Below are positions 1 to 7,610 of a stretch of DNA of 28,209 bases, piece after piece (position 1 is the stretch's first letter; each line of letters starts with the position of its first letter). The DNA comes from an uncultured Ruminococcus sp. GTDB lineage: Bacteria > Bacillota > Clostridia > Oscillospirales > Ruminococcaceae. The DNA lies in contig UQDR01000024.1 of NCBI GenBank assembly GCA_900539835.1, positions 1-28,209 of the forward strand, written 5' to 3'. A program made the translations under genes and the position numbers. Under the pieces are notes generated by a model. The model did not search any database and was not told the origin of the DNA. It worked only from the letters and a program-made list of their open reading frames with translations.

Positions 1-1
1 T

Positions 2-361
2 GGTAAGACGGATGTAGACGATATAAATATAGCTGAGATGCCGGATGGGGTTAAGGATATACAGAGTACAATAAAAGAAATAAATGATTATAAACCTCCT
101 AAAGGTGGTGGAGGGATTACATCTATAATAAAAATTGATGAAATTAAATACACTTTTGGTCACGGTGGCAGACATCTTGAAGGAACTGGGTTATCAGTAG
201 ATGAAGTTAATAATGCTATCACGCAAGAACTATCTAAAAATCCATTAAATTGTGGACAGTTTTGTAAAAGACAATTTAATTTTAAGGATGTAACAATTGA
301 ATTTTCCGCATTTGGTGTTTCAGATAAAATAATTAATATCGGTACTTATTATATAAAATAA
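2..361 (+). CDS. C-terminal part of a probable polymorphic-toxin protein (RNase-like toxin domain), 5' end outside window
   Basis: The frame is open from base 2. The first ATG (38) has no Shine-Dalgarno sequence, so the gene very likely starts upstream of the window and only about 119 residues are seen. The visible part has a glycine-rich linker (KPPKGGGG), then a compact domain with FGHGGRHLEGTG, a helix-like stretch around VNNAITQEL, and a beta-rich tail ending INIGTYYIK at the very C-terminus. A His/Arg-His motif followed by a short beta-rich end is the pattern of small C-terminal RNase toxins of the BECR superfamily (barnase/EndoU/colicin E5-D/RelE-like). That family placement is my inference from layout and I cannot name a Pfam family with confidence. 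The next gene begins 16 nt downstream and is far too large to be a normal immunity protein. Base composition is strongly AT-rich, like the rest of 1-5.7 kb. Confidence 0.55.
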   Translation, partial: GKTDVDDINIAEMPDGVKDIQSTIKEINDYKPPKGGGGITSIIKIDEIKYTFGHGGRHLEGTGLSVDEVNNAITQELSKNPLNCGQFCKRQFNFKDVTIEFSAFGVSDKIINIGTYYIK

Positions 362-377
362 TATAAGGGAGGATTAT

Positions 378-3300
378 ATGATAAATAACAAATTGTTAAC
401 AAACCAAGAGAAACATTGGCTTAGTTTTATGCAAACTGGTGACAAAGAAGTAGATAATATATTAGAGTTACAAATTAACAATGCAGTGATTAGGAGACGT
501 TATGATAAATATCTTATATTTATTAAATTTTCAATTCCTAGTAATATTCAAAAAATAAATATAGAAAATGGAACCCCAATTGAATTAAGAGTATTCAGAG
601 ATTCAAAGCCACCTGTTCAAATGTTTCTGCATATAAAAGATAAATATATTATAAGCAGAGATGAATACGATAATAATGAAAATTTGGCATTGACAAAAGC
701 TGAAGAATGTTACAACGAAATAATCTTATATCTTGGTAATCGTTCTGATATTGAAAACTATGGATTTAGCGGATTTAATATTATGGTAGATTTTAAATTC
801 GGCATAACAGTTGGAGTACCACTTCAAGATTTAATTGAGGATAATACTAATAGTGTAATGTCTTTGCGGTCAATAAATGCTAAAAATTCTAACAGCAGTA
901 TTTCTTCATATAAATCAAAAGTAATAACTTTACAACCTTGTTATTCTGATTTGAAAACCTCAGTATTTGATGAAGCTGCTACTATGATTGCAAAAAATAC
1001 CAACTATACTTTTTTAAATAATTTAGATGATGAACAAGTTACTGTTGAAACAATGAAGTCATTGTCCAAATATGGAGTTGTTATACTTGATAGTCACGGC
1101 GGAAATTGGGGTAGTCGCGGATATATTATCTGCCTTTCAGAAAAAGCAACTGAAGAAAAAAACAAAAAATACACAGCCAGTGGAGATTTGGATAATACAA
1201 TAATTGATGGCGGTGCATTTTATATAATAACACAAGCATTTTTTGAAAAATATTATTCACAAGATGATTTTAAAAACACTTTAATTTACTTAGGTACTTG
1301 TTTTGGTGGTGATGATAATGTAGAAATTAGAAACATTCTTAATGAAAAAGGTGCAGAAGCAGTTTTAACATACAAAAATACTGTATTTGCAGAATATAAT
1401 CGTGAAATGATAACTACTATATCTGAAAGATTAACAAAAGGAGACACTATTCAAAAAGCTGTAAAAAAAGCAAAACAAAAACACGGCAACTACGACCCAT
1501 ATATTGATAGTAAAGCAGGCTTTTGGAACCAACTATGGTACAAATTAGGGATTATTCCAAAACCTAATCCAGCTGAATTAATTTTGACAGGCAACAATCT
1601 CTCATTTAAACTTGCGACAAATCCTATCACAGAACAGATAACAGGACAAGTTTTAGATGCTAATAAAAATTCACCCATATCAAATGTTAAAATATCTTGT
1701 GATGAGTTAAATATTAATTGTATAACAGATATAAATGGTAAATTCACTTTTTATAATAAATTACCTCTTAGTCAGCATACATTTATTTTTGAACATAAAA
1801 ATTATCAACTAAAAAAAATTACCGTTAATTCAAGTAGTTATACTATGTTAGATACTGTTCAATTAACACCCAAAAACGGCTCAATAATGGGCAGATTAAA
1901 AGAACAAGGAACAAATTCACCTATCAGTAATCGAGAAGTAAAGATTTATAATGAAAACTATACCTCTGTTGATAAAACTAAAACCGATAGTAATGGTAGT
2001 TTTAAAATTTCTTTGCCTTTTGGAACATATACTTTAGTTATTGATAATGACGGCGATAATTTTGACAACAATTACTATTATGATACTGTTGAGATGAAAG
2101 TAAATGTTGAAGCTAATGCTGATACCGTTTTGTTAAATGATATTATACTTGCAAGGCGTGAAAACGGTATTACAGGTTATGTATATGATAATGATGATTT
2201 AATCAATAATGGTAAAAATACACCAATATCAGATGTTACAATAGAAATATATAATAATACCACTTCTGATTTAGTTGGTACATGCAAAACTAATGAAAAC
2301 GGTAAATATTCAATAGCAGTTGATAAAAATGGAAGCTACAATTTAGTTTTCAAAAAGACTGGTTATATGAATGAAACAAAAGATATGGTCTTTGTCAATG
2401 GTGGATTTTCAGATGTGACTGTTTTTATGAAGAAAGATACAAGTAGTGATGATAATGTTAAATTTGCAGGCGGTGACGGTACAGAAGCAAATCCTTATCA
2501 GGTATCAACACCCGAGCAATTAAACGCTGTTAGAAATAACTTGTCAGCTAATTATGTACAAATAAATGATATTGATATGTCTGATTGGGGCAACTGGGAG
2601 CCGATTGGAACTAACGATAATCAATTTGTTGGTAATTATAATGGGCAGAAATACAAAATTATTAATTTGACTATCAATTATTCTGAAAATAATACAAGTA
2701 TAGGCTTGTTTGGCTATGGAGCTAAAAGTATTATAACAAATGTGAATTTAGAAGAATTTAATATTAATACATTAGATATGTATGACTTTACTGGAAGTAT
2801 AGTTGGTTATGGTGGAACATTAATTAATTGTTCAGCTACTGGAAATATAAATTCTAAATGTTATAGTGGTGGTGGTTTAGCCGGTATTGCAGATGTTATA
2901 GAAAATTGTACATTTAATGGTATTATGAATTTTCTATGTTCTTCAGATTTTACTTTCAGAAAAAATTTAAATATTGATATACTAAACATGACTAATAATT
3001 ATCTTAGTGGTTGCTATGGAGGGATATGCGGTATAGGAAATAAAGTATCTTTTTCAAAAACTGAAGGTGAGTTTAATGCTTCTACTACATACCAAAGTTT
3101 TTTGGGAGGTATTGCAGGATATAGTGAAATCATAAAACAATGTTATAATAATGCCAATCTAAAAATACAAACCAATGGAAACGCATCAAACTGTCCAGAG
3201 GCATATATAGGTGGAATATCTGGAGTAAGTAAAGAAGTTTCGGACTGTTACAATATAGGTAGCTTGGTAACAATATCACAAAATTATGCTGGCATGGTTG

Positions 3301-3632
3301 GAGGAATAACTGGTTTAGGATATGGCAATTATTCGAATTGTTATAATGTGGGAGCTTTAAACAACAACTCCAAATACAATTGGTACAAAGGTGGCATTAT
3401 TGGTTTATCACCTTTTAAGACTAGTACTGTTAATTATTGTTATAGTAACGTAAAAGCCTTAGCTGGCAATGGAAATGTTCAATCCAAAATAAAAAATACA
3501 AATTCAATGTATTTAACTGAAGAACAATTTAAAGATAAATCATCATTTGAAAACTTTAATTTTGGTGATATTTGGAATATGCATTCGAATGCAAATAATG
3601 GATATCCTTATTTAATAGTATTTGAAAAGTAA
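378..3632 (+). CDS. Large modular protein: clan CD (caspase/gingipain-like) peptidase domain, carboxypeptidase-regulatory-like repeats, GLUG-like repeats
   Basis: This 1084-residue protein has a good SD (AGGGAGG) before its ATG. Residues 1-210 are unrecognised. Residues 230-400 carry two motifs typical of clan CD cysteine peptidases: a hydrophobic strand followed by His-Gly (VVILDSHGG, His240) and a second strand ending in Cys (LIYLGTCFGG, Cys308). The rest of that region (helix KGDTIQKAVKKAK) also fits gingipain/C25- or CHAT-like folds. About 417-497, 500-590 and 595-690 are three beta-sandwich modules of the CarboxypepD_reg type (for example GQVLDANKNSPISNVKI and TDINGKFTF). From about 694 to the end there are GLUG-like beta-helix repeats (GDGTEANPYQVSTPEQL, then repeated GGI.G motifs). 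The repeats suggest surface or extracellular use, yet the N-terminus (MINNKLLTNQEKHWL) is polar and is not a signal peptide. It could be a secreted protease that lost its leader, a substrate of another export route, or a cytosolic effector. The protease call is inference from motifs. Confidence 0.7.
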   Translation: MINNKLLTNQEKHWLSFMQTGDKEVDNILELQINNAVIRRRYDKYLIFIKFSIPSNIQKINIENGTPIELRVFRDSKPPVQMFLHIKDKYIISRDEYDNNENLALTKAEECYNEIILYLGNRSDIENYGFSGFNIMVDFKFGITVGVPLQDLIEDNTNSVMSLRSINAKNSNSSISSYKSKVITLQPCYSDLKTSVFDEAATMIAKNTNYTFLNNLDDEQVTVETMKSLSKYGVVILDSHGGNWGSRGYIICLSEKATEEKNKKYTASGDLDNTIIDGGAFYIITQAFFEKYYSQDDFKNTLIYLGTCFGGDDNVEIRNILNEKGAEAVLTYKNTVFAEYNREMITTISERLTKGDTIQKAVKKAKQKHGNYDPYIDSKAGFWNQLWYKLGIIPKPNPAELILTGNNLSFKLATNPITEQITGQVLDANKNSPISNVKISCDELNINCITDINGKFTFYNKLPLSQHTFIFEHKNYQLKKITVNSSSYTMLDTVQLTPKNGSIMGRLKEQGTNSPISNREVKIYNENYTSVDKTKTDSNGSFKISLPFGTYTLVIDNDGDNFDNNYYYDTVEMKVNVEANADTVLLNDIILARRENGITGYVYDNDDLINNGKNTPISDVTIEIYNNTTSDLVGTCKTNENGKYSIAVDKNGSYNLVFKKTGYMNETKDMVFVNGGFSDVTVFMKKDTSSDDNVKFAGGDGTEANPYQVSTPEQLNAVRNNLSANYVQINDIDMSDWGNWEPIGTNDNQFVGNYNGQKYKIINLTINYSENNTSIGLFGYGAKSIITNVNLEEFNINTLDMYDFTGSIVGYGGTLINCSATGNINSKCYSGGGLAGIADVIENCTFNGIMNFLCSSDFTFRKNLNIDILNMTNNYLSGCYGGICGIGNKVSFSKTEGEFNASTTYQSFLGGIAGYSEIIKQCYNNANLKIQTNGNASNCPEAYIGGISGVSKEVSDCYNIGSLVTISQNYAGMVGGITGLGYGNYSNCYNVGALNNNSKYNWYKGGIIGLSPFKTSTVNYCYSNVKALAGNGNVQSKIKNTNSMYLTEEQFKDKSSFENFNFGDIWNMHSNANNGYPYLIVFEK

Positions 3633-3652
3633 AACAAATATTATATTTCAAA

Positions 3653-3712
3653 ACACTGAACGAAAAAACTTATAACGGTAGTTATGCTACCAAAAGTGTT
3701 AAAATTAAATGA
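3653..3712 (+). pseudogene. Remnant 3' end of a fibronectin-type secreted-protein gene
   Basis: Translated in its own frame, this stretch gives KTYNGSYATKSVKIK followed by a stop. It nearly duplicates the C-terminus of the gene that ends at 5458 (KTYNGSYATKSIKIK). At DNA level a run of 25 bases is identical, and the rest differs only at silent or conservative sites. The frame differs from that of the upstream 1084-residue gene, there is no start codon, and the piece is only about 20 codons. It is therefore a gene-end leftover rather than a gene. Confidence 0.75.
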
Positions 3713-3744
3713 ATTTATAATTAGCGGATTGTTTTAATATATAG

Positions 3745-3778
3745 TAACCCGAATATCTACATAGGTATTCGGGTTACA
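3745..3778. other. Perfect 12-bp hairpin between two accessory genes
   Basis: GTAACCCGAATA (3745-3756) and TATTCGGGTTAC (3767-3778) form a perfect 12-bp stem with a 10-nt loop. No T-run follows on + (the next bases lead into the SD of the next gene), and on - only a TATATATT stretch follows. It may be a weak terminator, an mRNA end or a leader structure for the gene at 3803. The sequence alone does not decide. Confidence 0.5.
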
Positions 3779-3802
3779 AGGAATTTTAAGGAGGAAAACT
3801 TC

Positions 3803-5458
3803 ATGAAAAAACGGTTATTTAGTTTATTTACATCACTTATAATGGTGATAAGTTTGGTTAGTGTTTTACCTACAATGTCGGTAAGTGCTAAAACATCAGG
3901 TGATTATGAATATGAAATATTATCAAATGATACAGTTGAGATAACGAAATATAACGGCTCAGCTAAAACAATAACTATTCCCTCAAAAATTGTAGGTAAA
4001 AAAGTTACAAGCATTGGAAACCGTGCTTTTGAGTATTGTAAAACTTTGATAAATATAACAATATCAAACGGTATTATAAAAATCGGTGCTGATACTTTTT
4101 TTAATTGCACAAGTTTAACAAGTATAATAATACCTAATAGCGTTACACATATTGGATACCGTGCTTTTGGTGATTGTTCAAACTTAACAACCATTAAAAT
4201 ACCAAATAGTGTAAAAACAATTGATTATAATGCTTTTATCGGTTGCTTAAAGTTAAAAAGTATAACTATTCCTAATGGCATTGAAACAATTGAGTATAGT
4301 ACATTTTGTAAGTGTTCAAGTTTAACAAGCATAACAATACCAGACAGCGTTACAAGTATTGCCCAATGGGCTTTTGCAGGTTGTTCAAATCTTAAAAGCG
4401 TGAATATTGGCAAAAGGGTTAAAACTCTTGGAGCTGGGGCCTTTGTGCATTGCACAAGTCTTACAAGCGTAACAATTCCCAAAAGCGTTGCTACAATTTA
4501 TGATTCATTTAGTGACTGTAAAAAACTTAAGGACATTTACTATACAGGCACAAAAAACGAATGGGAGCAAATTGAAATTTATGATTCGGAAAACATATTA
4601 AAAAATGCCACAATTCATTATAATGTACCACAAGAAGTAACAAACTTTAAGACAACTTCAACAGCTTCAAACTCCGTTAAACTCTCATGGAACAAGGTCA
4701 GTGGGGCAAGCGGATACATTATTTACAGATACGATAACACAAAGAAAACTTGGGTTAGAGTTACTAAGACTACAACTAACTCAAATACTTATACAATTTC
4801 TAATTTAAAAGCAGGTACATCATATAAATTTGCAGTAAAAGCATACAAAACAGTAAACGGCAAAGAAATTACAAGTGCAAGCTATCCGACAGTAACATCA
4901 GTTACAAAGCCTGCAAACATCACAAAAGTCAACTTCACCTCATCAGCCAATACAGTAAAAATGAGTTGGAACAAAGTTAGCGGTGCAACAGGCTATAGAG
5001 TATACCAGTACAACACCTCAACAAAGAAGTGGAAAGCTGTTGCAAATATTAAGAATACTAATTATACATTCAAAAATCTAAAATCAGGAACTACATATAA
5101 ATTTACTGTAAGAGCATATAAAAATCAAGGCGGTAAAACTTATCTTAGTCCAAAATATACAACATTTACCACCTCTACCACTCCCTCAACAGTTAGCTTC
5201 AAGGTAACCGCAGGAAGTAAAAAAGCAACAGTTAAATGGAATAAAGCCACAGGAGCAACAGGCTATAAAGTTTACTACAAGACAAGCAAAAACGGCTCAT
5301 GGAAATGCCTGAAAACTACCAATAACAAGACCACAAGCTACACTAAAACAGGCTTGACAAAGGGCAAGACTTATTACTTCACAGTTAAGGCATACAGAAC
5401 GGTAAGCGGAAAAACTTATAACGGTAGTTATGCTACTAAGAGTATTAAAATTAAGTAA
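3803..5458 (+). CDS. Secreted BspA-type leucine-rich-repeat protein with three fibronectin type III domains
   Basis: This 551-residue protein has a strong SD (AAGGAGG). Residues 1-29 are a signal peptide: a basic start (MKKR), a hydrophobic core, and a likely cut after VSA. About 50-265 are BspA-like LRR_5 repeats with the recurring pattern ITIPNSVTSIG..AF.GC.SL (AFEYC, TFFNC, AFGDC, AFIGC, TFCKC, AFAGC, AFVHC). FnIII-like domains follow at about 277-365, 370-455 and 460-551, each with a SWNKVSGA.GY or KWNKATGATGY core. There is no LPXTG sorting motif or C-terminal anchor, so the protein is probably released or held non-covalently. BspA-type repeats are known in adhesion and host- or matrix-binding proteins. 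The actual ligand is unknown. The C-terminal codons are duplicated upstream at 3653-3712. Confidence 0.88.
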   Translation: MKKRLFSLFTSLIMVISLVSVLPTMSVSAKTSGDYEYEILSNDTVEITKYNGSAKTITIPSKIVGKKVTSIGNRAFEYCKTLINITISNGIIKIGADTFFNCTSLTSIIIPNSVTHIGYRAFGDCSNLTTIKIPNSVKTIDYNAFIGCLKLKSITIPNGIETIEYSTFCKCSSLTSITIPDSVTSIAQWAFAGCSNLKSVNIGKRVKTLGAGAFVHCTSLTSVTIPKSVATIYDSFSDCKKLKDIYYTGTKNEWEQIEIYDSENILKNATIHYNVPQEVTNFKTTSTASNSVKLSWNKVSGASGYIIYRYDNTKKTWVRVTKTTTNSNTYTISNLKAGTSYKFAVKAYKTVNGKEITSASYPTVTSVTKPANITKVNFTSSANTVKMSWNKVSGATGYRVYQYNTSTKKWKAVANIKNTNYTFKNLKSGTTYKFTVRAYKNQGGKTYLSPKYTTFTTSTTPSTVSFKVTAGSKKATVKWNKATGATGYKVYYKTSKNGSWKCLKTTNNKTTSYTKTGLTKGKTYYFTVKAYRTVSGKTYNGSYATKSIKIK

Positions 5459-5509
5459 TAAAAAATTGTTAATACTCGTTTCTAAAAATGTAGAACAAAC
5501 TAATTTTAT

Positions 5510-5548
5510 AAATACAAATGGGCGAACTTTGTTCGCCCATTTGTATTT
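5510..5548. terminator. Long 18-bp bidirectional terminator hairpin
   Basis: AAATACAAATGGGCGAAC (5510-5527) pairs perfectly with the mirrored arm at 5531-5548 around a TTT loop. T-rich sequence is present at both ends of the stem. It lies 50 bp after the LRR/FnIII gene, so it ends that transcript. It could also stop transcripts coming from the - strand cotJ operon. Confidence 0.8.
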
Positions 5549-5618
5549 TAATAGAAAAATAAAACTTGTTTTTTCTTTATACGAAAAGTTGATTTATCTC
5601 AAAATAATGTAACGTTAT

Positions 5619-5654
5619 GCTTGTACAATCGTAGCAAGGAAAAGGCTTGTACAA
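5619..5654. repeat. Two direct copies of GCTTGTACAA near the cotJC junction
   Basis: GCTTGTACAA occurs at 5619-5628 and again at 5645-5654, 26 bp apart, and each contains the palindrome TTGTACAA. They lie about 65-115 bp from the point where CotJC similarity ends. They could be binding sites for a DNA-binding protein or recombinase; this is speculation from position only. The remaining bases of 5549-5719 show no gene. Confidence 0.35.
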
Positions 5655-5719
5655 CCTTTAATTTTTTAAAAAACGCCTATTTAAGCGGGTTTTAGCGATT
5701 TTAATTTGCTTGGTTGCAC

Positions 5720-6142
5720 TTACATAATCGTACCCTCCGCCGCAAGGTCTTCATGCAAATCAGCAAGCGGATCACCTGTACTCTGGAAAATGCTTGCGGT
5801 AAATGGAACACCGGAAGCAGCTATTGGATATACTCCGGTGGTGTGATCAACGAAATAAGTGTCGAAGCCGCTTTCCTTTATCTCCTTTATAGAAAGATTT
5901 CTTGTAAGCTGATAAAGAATAGCAGAAACTATCTCCATATGTGCCAGTTCTTCCGTTCCCACATCTGTCAAAATAGCCTGAATCTCACGGCATGGCGCAG
6001 TGTATCGCTGATTTAAATATCTTAAAGAAGCGCCGAGCTCACCATCCGGACCGCCAAGTTGTGAAATGATCACCTTAGCCAAAGCAGGATTGGGATTTTT
6101 AATGTTTACAGGATATTCAAGCTTCTTTTCATATTGCCACAT
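5720..6142 (-). CDS. cotJC: CotJC, spore-coat Mn-catalase-like protein, truncated at its C-terminus
   Basis: The N-terminal 136 residues match the CotJC/manganese-catalase family (MWQYEKKLEYPV, GPDGELGASLRYLNQRY, TDVGTEELAHMEIV, DPLADLHEDLAAE). CotJC proteins are normally about 190 residues. This one runs into an unrelated GTIM and a stop after 140, where the family continues with K-A-R-A-T-Y-like sequence and a final helix. The Glu ligands and the EELAH histidine of the di-manganese site are present, but the last His ligand of the family lies in the missing part. I looked in the other - strand frames below 5720 and found no continuation, so a simple frameshift does not explain it. AT-rich foreign-looking DNA begins at this point. 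The gene starts one base inside the cotJB stop (TAATG), so translation is coupled. It is either a broken gene or one split by an insertion element. Confidence 0.85.
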   Translation of the reverse strand: MWQYEKKLEYPVNIKNPNPALAKVIISQLGGPDGELGASLRYLNQRYTAPCREIQAILTDVGTEELAHMEIVSAILYQLTRNLSIKEIKESGFDTYFVDHTTGVYPIAASGVPFTASIFQSTGDPLADLHEDLAAEGTIM

Positions 6143-6402
6143 TAGCTTTCACCTCTTTCCCATGGGAACGGCGTAACAACCCATTCCCACTTTCTTGGAT
6201 TGTCAGAAGCCCTCGCAGTGAGCGGACCGTACTTTTCTTCATATTCCTTTACTGCCTTTTCATGTGCCTTTTTGTGCTCTGCAAAGTATTCCAAACCCTT
6301 GGGGCATGTGGGATGGCTGTCAAGATAAAGGTTTGCTTCAACTAATGCAAAAGCAGCCGCCTGTACTTTTCGCATAGCCCTCTGTTTGTCAGTCATTGTC
6401 AC
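6142..6402 (-). CDS. cotJB: CotJB, spore coat protein
   Basis: This 86-residue protein matches the CotJB family in length, position and sequence (KVQAAAFALVEANLYLDSHP, CPKGLEYF, YEEKYGPL, WEWVVTPFPWE). CotJB is encoded between cotJA and cotJC in spore formers and is a small component of the coat assembled in the mother cell. Its start overlaps the cotJA end by 14 bp and its stop shares one base with the cotJC start, so the three genes form one translationally coupled operon. A second ATG two codons in (MTDKQ) is an equally possible start. Confidence 0.9.
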   Translation of the reverse strand: MTMTDKQRAMRKVQAAAFALVEANLYLDSHPTCPKGLEYFAEHKKAHEKAVKEYEEKYGPLTARASDNPRKWEWVVTPFPWERGES

Positions 6403-6643
6403 AGAAAACCGCCTCCTTACCTAAGAATGGCTTGTCAAGAGATGGAAATATCGTTCCCCTTGACAGACCTGCCTCCATGTCATATGGCTTTTCCCAGCTC
6501 TGAAATGGTACATATGCCATGCCAACAGGAGTTTCAGGAGGAAATTTCCCCTCCGGCTGAGGACAGGTGCGGCTGTTTTTACACATATCTGACCCGTCAG
6601 CGTCAAAGATCTTGCCTAAAACGCCGCTTTCAAAAAAGTCCAT
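6389..6643 (-). CDS. cotJA: CotJA, spore coat-associated protein
   Basis: This 84-residue protein carries the CotJA signature (GMAYVPFQSWEKPYD, AGLSRGTIFPSLDKPF) after a Cys-containing leader (MCKNSRTCPQPEG). It is the first gene of the cotJ operon. The SD is AAGGAGA, about 7 nt before ATG. Upstream on - there is CATATAAT (complement of 6687-6694), which resembles the sigma-E minus-10 consensus expected for mother-cell expression. I see no good minus-35 at the right distance, so that promoter is only tentative. Its presence implies a spore-forming host. Confidence 0.9.
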   Translation of the reverse strand: MDFFESGVLGKIFDADGSDMCKNSRTCPQPEGKFPPETPVGMAYVPFQSWEKPYDMEAGLSRGTIFPSLDKPFLGKEAVFCDND

Positions 6644-6725
6644 CGTAATCTCTCCTTTTTATTTTGTTTTTGTGTCGCATCGTTTTATTATATGTCAGTT
6701 TCTGCATATGTGTGAAAAGCAAATC

Positions 6726-6755
6726 GTGACTATTAAGTGTAAAAACGGGTATAAT
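6726..6755 (+). promoter_or_regulatory. Probable promoter of the ferredoxin gene
   Basis: TATAAT at 6750-6755 is preceded 18 nt upstream by GTGACT (6726-6731). It lies about 48 nt before the ferredoxin ATG at 6803. The minus-10 is perfect and the minus-35 is weak. Confidence 0.5.
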
Positions 6756-6802
6756 AAAATCGGTGAAATTATGCCAAGTTTAATATGAAAGGATTGATTT
6801 TA

Positions 6803-6991
6803 ATGAAAGTTTCTGTAGATCAGGAAGGCTGCATAAGCTGCGGTTTTTGTGTAAATGAATGTCCCGATGTCTTTGACTTTAACGAGGACGATAAGTCATA
6901 TGTTATGAAGCAGCCTGATAGTTCCGAGGAAGAAGCCGTCCGTGACTGTGCTGAGGGATGCCCTGTTTCTGTTATTAACGTGGAAGAATAA
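6803..6991 (+). CDS. Single-cluster [4Fe-4S] ferredoxin
   Basis: This is a 62-residue small electron carrier. The pattern GCISCGFCVNECPDVFDF gives Cys-x2-Cys-x2-Cys-x3-Cys, and a second block DCAEGCPV supplies the fourth ligand (CP) and one more Cys. That layout fits monocluster ferredoxins of the Thermotoga/clostridial type, in which three N-terminal Cys and one C-terminal Cys hold the cluster and the other two may form a disulphide. I chose ATG 6803 rather than the in-frame ATG at 6785, because AAAGGA overlaps the upstream ATG and sits 9 nt before 6803. The protein is acidic, as expected for a ferredoxin. The gene is monocistronic and convergent with the ECF gene. Its redox partner is not evident here. 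Confidence 0.9.
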   Translation: MKVSVDQEGCISCGFCVNECPDVFDFNEDDKSYVMKQPDSSEEEAVRDCAEGCPVSVINVEE

Positions 6992-7016
6992 TATATGAAT
7001 CTATCTGTATGTATGC

Positions 7017-7053
7017 AGAAAAAATCCCCGACGATTTTATTCGTACGGGGATT
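7017..7053 (-). terminator. Rho-independent terminator of the ECF S-component gene
   Basis: The arms AATCCCCGACGA (7023-7034) and TCGTACGGGGATT (7041-7053) form a stem with one bulge. Read on -, the stem is followed by a T-run (complement of A at 7019-7024). It lies just after the stop of the - strand gene and may also serve the convergent ferredoxin gene weakly. Confidence 0.8.
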
Positions 7054-7079
7054 GTTAATATCTACTGTCAAAACCGACG

Positions 7080-7610
7080 TCAGCATATCTTGCTTTTTAA
7101 TTTCAGCTTATCGAATGAGGTGCCTATAACTATGTATAAAACTGTGCTTACCGCAATTTGCAGGCAGTAAAAAGGCGTCTGTGCAAATGCAACAGCTATC
7201 GCTTGCCATGAGAGCTTTCCTGCCATAATTGTTCCCTCATAAAGACCATATCCTACTACGCATAAAATAAGCGAAGGGATAAGCGCAATAATATTTCTGG
7301 TGTTGATTATAGTTTCTTTCTTGCTTGTGAAAAATGTCGCTGTTATAGCTTTTATTATTATTGTTGCCGGCATCCATATGTAAAATCCGGTAAGTCCGTC
7401 GGCTAAAGCTCCGCCAATAGCTCCCGCAGCCATTGCGTAAGGCATGGGAAGAATCGACGCCGCAAGAAAAATAATTCCGTCACCTGCATGTGTGTAACCG
7501 TTACCCGTGGGTATTTTTAAAATTGATGTGAACAGATAAATAAGTGCAGCAAATAATCCGGTAAGCACTACATACCTGATTTTTTCGCTTGATGAACCCT
7601 TTGATGTCAT
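7080..7610 (-). CDS. ECF transporter S component, TIGR04002-like, substrate unknown
   Basis: This 176-residue integral membrane protein has about five to six hydrophobic segments. Its N-terminal layout (charged start, IRYVVLTGLFAALIYLFTS, then a THAGDGIIFLAASILP loop and GAIGGALADGL) is typical of small substrate-binding S subunits of energy-coupling-factor vitamin transporters. It most resembles the uncharacterised TIGR04002 group. S components pair with a shared EcfA-EcfA'-EcfT module, which is not in this window, so this would be a group II solitary S unit. I start at the ATG at 7610 because GGAG lies 8 nt upstream. A longer frame to 7655 exists but has no SD. I see no TPP, FMN or cobalamin riboswitch upstream that would reveal the substrate. 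Confidence 0.8.
   Translation of the reverse strand: MTSKGSSSEKIRYVVLTGLFAALIYLFTSILKIPTGNGYTHAGDGIIFLAASILPMPYAMAAGAIGGALADGLTGFYIWMPATIIIKAITATFFTSKKETIINTRNIIALIPSLILCVVGYGLYEGTIMAGKLSWQAIAVAFAQTPFYCLQIAVSTVLYIVIGTSFDKLKLKSKIC

Noticed and set aside
5720..5760. Simple frameshift in cotJC
   Set aside because: No - strand frame below the break encodes the missing CotJC helix, so sequence has been replaced rather than shifted.
6427..6648. + strand ORF opposite cotJA
   Set aside because: It is the shadow of a clearly recognisable cotJA on the other strand.
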